Positions 59,416-64,000 of a DNA stretch of 64,000 nt are shown here, piece after piece. The notes under the pieces are model-generated. The model worked only from the letters and a program-made list of their open reading frames with translations. It made no database searches and was not told where the DNA came from. The position numbers and the translations under genes are program-made. This stretch comes from Paracyclopina nana. Lineage: Eukaryota; Arthropoda; Copepoda; Cyclopoida; Cyclopettidae. Position 1 is the stretch's first letter. Every line of letters begins with the position of its first letter. The stretch covers positions 642,501 to 706,500 of the forward strand of contig JAGUCH010000007.1 of assembly GCA_019096065.1 (NCBI GenBank). Direction: 5' to 3'.

Positions 59416-62400
59416 ATGGCGTCAACCGAGACTTCAGGGCCGCCAGGTCCTTCAAATACGCCACCAGTGGGCAGTTCTCCATCCCCGGGGCCTCCAAATC
59501 AAGGGCCTCCCCCCATGGGATCACCTCAAGGCATGATGCGACCCCCGCATCCCGGTGGGCCGGGTTCACCCGTTCCGCCACAAATGCCACCTCAGGTAAG
59601 GCCAAGAAAAGGAGTCAAATCAACATGTTGGAGGCGAAATTGCTCAATTTACCGGTATTTCAGTCGGATTTGCAAAAGCTGCAAAATTCCATCAATCAAA
59701 TGGAAGAGAGAGGGATGACTAATGATCCACGGTATAACCAGGCGAGGCAGCTGCAACAATCTATGATGAGGAATGGTGGTGGTCCTCCTCCTCCGCTGGG
59801 TCCTCCAGGACCTGGTGGACAACCTGGTGGAGGACAACCTGGGAGCCCTGATAGCCGTGCTGCATTTCAAAACAACCAAATGATGCAGCTCCGAGCTCAA
59901 ATCATGGCATACAGATTTTTGGCTCGCAATCAGCCATTGCCTCCCCAAATTGCCATGGCTGTCTCTGGCAAAAGACCGGACCAGCCTCCGGGTGGGGCAC
60001 CACCCAATCAGCCTAACCAGCCTGGTTACGGCGGTGCATCGCCCATGGCACCCCCCAGTGCCGGTCAACCTGTTCCAGGCGCAACTGGATCCCCAAGGCC
60101 TGGTCAGCCTGGCCAACCTGGTCAGCAGCAACAGCAGCAGCAGCAACAACAGCAATCGGGAATGAAGCCCAACAGGATCACCCCGATTGCCAAACCAGCT
60201 GGGATTGACCCAGTGACTTTGCTGCAAGAGCGTGAGAATCGCCTGGCGTCAAGGGTTGCTCATCGAATCGACGAGCTCTCCAATTTGCCGGTCTGCATGG
60301 CCGATGATGTTCGGCTGAAGGCCGAAATTGAGTTAAGAGCCCTAAGGCTGCTCAACTTCCAGCGTCAGCTGAGGGCGGAGGTTGTGGCCTGCACTCGTCG
60401 TGACACCACCCTCGAGACTGCCATCAACGTGAAGGCCTACAAGAGGACGAAGCGCCAAGGTTTGCGCGAGGCGCGAGCCACTGAGAAGCTTGAGAAGCAG
60501 CAGAGGCTCGAGGCCGAGAGGAAGAGGCGTCAAAAGCACCAGGATTATCTCAACGCTGTGCTCACCCACGGCCGCGACATGATCAACTTCCACAAGAACA
60601 ACTTGCTGAAGGTGCAGAAGCTGAACCGAGCCGTGCTCACGTACCACGCCAATGCGGAACGGGAGCAGAAGAAGGAGCAGGAGCGGCGCGAGAAAGAGCG
60701 TATGCGTAGGCTCATGGCCGAGGACGAGGATGGCTACCGAAAGCTCATCGATCAGAAGAAGGACAAGCGTTTGGCCTTTTTGCTCTCGCAGACCGACGAG
60801 TACATCAACCAGCTCACGGACATGGTGAAGCAACACAAAAAGGATACCCGCATCAAGCAGAAGGAGCTGAAGAAGCAGCAGAAGCGCGAGGAGATGGCTG
60901 GCATGATGGACGAGAACTCCATGTCCGACGTTCGAATCCATGTCAAGGAGATCTCCACCGGGAAGATTTTGCGTGGAGAAGAAGCCCCCCTCGCCTCCGA
61001 GCTGGAAGCCTGGCTCGAGAAGAACCCTGGCTACGAAGAGGTGCCCCGAGACGAGGACTCGGAGGATGACTCTGACGACGAGCGAGACAACAAGGACGGC
61101 GAGAAGGACATTGACGATGTCATTGCCAAGGCAAAGAAAGAGGCCCAGATGGACGAGGAGCTCAAGAACGACGTGGACTATTATTCGATTGCCCACACCA
61201 TCACCGAGTCAATCACCGAGCAGTCATCTCTCCTTGTCGGAGGAGAGCTGAAGGAGTACCAAATCAAAGGCCTGGAGTGGCTGGTGTCGTTGTACAACAA
61301 CAACCTCAACGGTATTTTGGCAGATGAAATGGGCCTCGGCAAGACCATCCAGACCATTGCCCTCGTCACCTACCTGATGGACAAGAAGAAAAACATGGGT
61401 CCGTACCTTGTCATTGTTCCGCTGTCAACGCTCTCCAATTGGATGATTGAGTTCGAGAAGTGGGCTCCTGCTTGCGTTGCTTTGTCCTACAAAGGCTCGC
61501 CTCAGTTCAGGCGGAATGTCCAAGGCCAGCTTCGGAGTGGAAAGTTCAACGTCCTGGTGACCACCTATGAGTATGTCATCAAGGACAAGGCTGTCCTCTC
61601 CAAGATCCGCTGGAAGTACATGATCATCGATGAGGGTCACCGAATGAAAAATCATCATTGCAAGCTGACCCAAATTCTCAACACCTTCTACACTTCTGGC
61701 CATCGTCTTCTCTTGACAGGAGTAAGTTATGATGTTTAATTCGGTTTCATTGTCTAATTTCATTTTATTACTAACGTAGACCCCGTTGCAAAACAAGCTA
61801 CCAGAACTGTGGGCTTTGCTAAACTTTTTGCTGCCCTCAATCTTCAAGGCTTGCAATACTTTTGAGCAATGGTTCAATGCTCCCTTTGCCATCACTGGTG
61901 AAAAGGTGGAGCTGAATGAGGAGGAAACGATTTTAATCATTCGTCGTTTGCACAAGGTCCTGCGGCCTTTCTTGCTACGTCGTCTAAAGAAAGATGTTGA
62001 GTCTCAACTTCCTGACAAAGTTGAGTACATCATCAAGTGTGAAATGTCAGGACTCCAACGAAGATTATACGCGTAAGTATTAATACATATTTATATTAAG
62101 CGTGGTGACATAAAGTAGGGCCTTTTATGGGCAGAGAGAGGATTTTGTAATGGAAAAGCACAAGTTAAGCTTTTCTATGCTGAGCTTTCGATGGCTATAG
62201 TTTTACAGGTCTAAACTTTGTCAGCTCTTTAACAGCCCTATTTTATGTTCTGTATTGAAATCGTTGAGTGCTTGAATGAAGTCACCGGGCTGTAATTTTA
62301 CGAGTGTTTTTCCATTTAAAAATCCGAGGTCAGCTTTTTATTAGCCTTATTTTATGTTCCCCAGCTCGGTGTTTACAGTTTTATATGATGGAAAGCAATT

Positions 62401-64000
62401 TTTGCATGTATAATTCAGTTTACCAATTTGTCTCAGTTTATTCAACTACACATATATAAAAGCTCGGACCTTTTACTTTATCAAGAGCCTCACATTATAA
62501 AGTATTTTATATACTGTAATACGATTTCCTCGTGTTATAATTCAGTTTACCGATCCGACTCAGCTCTTTTATATCACAGTTCTTTCTAAGCAATTTGGGG
62601 GATATTAAATACTTAACAGCCCCTAGAATCAAATTTGAGGGATTTTAAGTAATTCAATGCACGTCAAATGCCATGGAACTAATCAACATTCCAAAGAAGT
62701 TACAAAAAAAAGAAAATCAACCAAAATTTGAACCTCAGACAGTTTGAATAACATTCCAATGGCCTAAACCCTTAACTATGGAAACACCATGAAAATTACA
62801 TGCTATGTATAGGACTTAAACATAATTTAAGCCAGATAAAGAAACCAAAAAAAAAACAAGGAATGACTGGGGTTTGAACCCTGGACTGAGGAATCAAGAG
62901 CCGAGCGCTTTAACCACTATGCCATATGTGCAACTCAAATGAAATGTATTTTTAAAGTCTACTTGATGGTCTCAAACCACTGGATGCCAGCTGATGAGAG
63001 CCAGTGATACATAGCATAAAAACCGAGCAGTATTTTCTAGGGCACGGGGCAGCCCGGTAACTTCATTAAAACACTCGAAAATCGTATTACAGTATATAAT
63101 AGTTATTTATTTCGAGCTGGGGCACGTAAAGAAGGGTCATTAAATAGCTGAGCGAGGATTTTAAAATGGGAAAACTCGAGTACAGCTTTACTAGCCCGAG
63201 CCTGCGAGGGCTGTAATTGTACGAGTGTTTTTCCATTTTAAAATCCGAGGTCAGCTATTTAATGACCCAATTTTACGTGCCCCAGCTCAAAATATACAAT
63301 TTTATATTCTGTAATACGATTTTTGAGTGTTTTAATGAAGTTACCGGGCTGCCCTGTGCCCCAGAAAATGCTGCTCGGTTTTTAGTTGCTATGTATGACT
63401 GGCTCTCATAAGCTAGCATCCTGTGGTTTGGGAGCAATAAATTAGACTTTTAAAATCATTTCTTCAGAGGTGTTCCTATGGCATAATGGTTAGAGCGCTT
63501 GGCTCTTGATTCAGCAGTCTAGGGTTCAAACCCCAGTAATTCCTTAACTTTTTTATTTCTTTATCTGGCTTAAGTTATGCTTAAGTGCTTTATATAGCAT
63601 GTAATTTTCATGATTTTTCCATATCTCGGTGGTTATATTATTGGAATGCTGATATTACTTTATGAGGTTTGTATCTAGGATGACTCTCGCGTTTTTCGAA
63701 CTTCTTCGGAGTGGGGATTAGTTCCATGGAATATGAGGGGCATTAAATTACTTAAAATCCCTCAAATTTGATTCAAGGGCTGTTAAGTATTTAATATCCC
63801 CCAAATTTCTTAGAAAGAACTGTGATATAAAAGAGCTGAGTCGGATCGGTAAACTGAATTATAACACGAGGAAATCGTATTACAGTATATAAAATTGTAT
63901 ATTTTGAGCTGGGGCACGTAAAATTGGGTCATTAAATAGCTTACCTCGGATTTTAAAATGGAAAAACACTCGTACAATTACAGCCCTCGCAGGCTCGGGC
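59416..64000 (+). CDS. SMARCA4: Brahma / SMARCA4 SWI/SNF ATPase, 5' half (continues past window)
   Basis: ATPase of the BAF/PBAP chromatin remodeller. Exons 59416-59595, 59664-61721 and 61780-62072 give about 843 residues; the intron from 62073 has no acceptor in the window. A Pro/Gly-rich N-terminus leads to the QLQ domain ([18 protein letters not shown]). A polyQ run and the HSA domain follow ([20 protein letters not shown]). Next are the BRK domain ([22 protein letters not shown]), an acidic hinge and the SNF2 ATPase with [23 protein letters not shown] and [21 protein letters not shown]. All motifs expected up to the end of the first RecA lobe are intact. The remaining helicase lobe, SnAC and bromodomain lie beyond 64000. 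Confidence 0.96.
62862..62937 (-). other. tRNA-like sequence in the left palindrome arm
   Basis: On the minus strand: A box TGGCATAGTGGTTAAAGCG and B box GGGTTCAAACCC. The acceptor stem does not pair, so it is read as a tRNA-derived SINE head or pseudogene. Confidence 0.45.
63474..63545 (+). other. tRNA-like sequence in the right palindrome arm
   Basis: TGGCATAATGGTTAGAGCG (A box) and GGGTTCAAACCCC (B box), mirrored copy of 62862-62937. The loop reads CTCTTGATT. The acceptor ends do not pair, so a functional tRNA is unlikely. Confidence 0.45.

Larger units (their letters stand above)
62380..64000. repeat. Large palindromic (foldback-type) repeat in a BRM intron
   Basis: Arms of about 700-800 bp mirror each other around about 63205. 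Examples: GGCAGCCCGGTAACTTCATT (63047) vs AATGAAGTTACCGGGCTGCC (about 63335), GAGCTGGGGCACGTAAA vs TTTACGTGCCCCAGCTC, CCAGCTGATGAGAGCCAGT vs ACTGGCTCTCATAAGCTAG, and GGGATTTTAAGTAATTCAAT vs a mirrored copy at 63740. Both arms contain a tRNA-like head. The right arm reaches the window end. Related fragments occur in the STT3A intron. Confidence 0.75.

Noticed and set aside
60342..61196. 284-codon minus-strand ORF opposite BRM
   Set aside because: Leu/Val-rich shadow of the Lys/Glu-rich HSA and BRK coding region.
63474..63545. Functional tRNA (loop suggesting a TTG anticodon)
   Set aside because: Acceptor ends do not pair and a mirrored copy lies in the same palindrome; read as SINE-derived.
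1..64000. CRISPR arrays, operons or other prokaryotic systems
   Set aside because: The window is intron-bearing animal DNA; its direct repeats are satellites and transposon parts without regular spacers.

Overview
This is intron-bearing nuclear DNA from an invertebrate metazoan, most likely an arthropod (an inference). It carries single-copy animal genes with mostly 50-230 bp introns, GT-AG (one GC-AG) splice sites, a BEL/Pao retrotransposon, and a Ddi1 that keeps its C-terminal UBA domain. All gene models below were built by eye: exon phases were checked arithmetically, but no database search was run.

Layout. 1-10.4 kb: NDUFAF1 (partial, -), NOP58 (-), a CEP152/Asterless-like centriolar gene (+), mitochondrial ribosomal protein L47 (+), CDK7 (+) and Ddi1 (-). 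11.3-34.6 kb: the RNA helicase DDX1 (+), with a 20.8 kb intron that holds almost all the mobile DNA. From the outside in this intron contains oppositely oriented satellite arrays, GCTGAG-rich repeats, an 11 kb BEL/Pao element with 315 bp LTRs and an AATAG target duplication, and a 3.8 kb foldback-like palindrome. 35-43.9 kb: dynein light chain roadblock (+), a CIB-family EF-hand protein (-), eIF2alpha (+), WDR12 (+), SIN1/MAPKAP1 (-) and eIF3D (-). 45.5-51.4 kb: two tandem KDM6 H3K27 demethylase genes (-), one full-length UTX with TPRs and no introns, and one short TPR-less copy with introns. 52.5-64 kb: a secreted Ig/Kunitz protein (+), STT3A (-) and the 5' half of the Brahma/SMARCA4 remodeller (+), which runs off the window.

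The genes are mostly housekeeping: ribosome and snoRNP biogenesis (NOP58, WDR12, L47), translation (eIF2alpha, eIF3D), transcription and chromatin (CDK7, KDM6, BRM), proteostasis (Ddi1, STT3A) and TORC2 signalling (SIN1). They are packed in divergent and convergent pairs and form no operon. The points most worth a second look are: the KDM6 tandem pair; a tandem duplication across the WDR12/SIN1 junction with reciprocal decay; a non-autonomous hAT-like element with exact 8 bp target duplications inserted into two divergent promoters; and a BEL/Pao element that lacks the reverse transcriptase core, has near-identical LTRs, and carries an extra zinc-knuckle ORF behind a CCAAT-rich segment.
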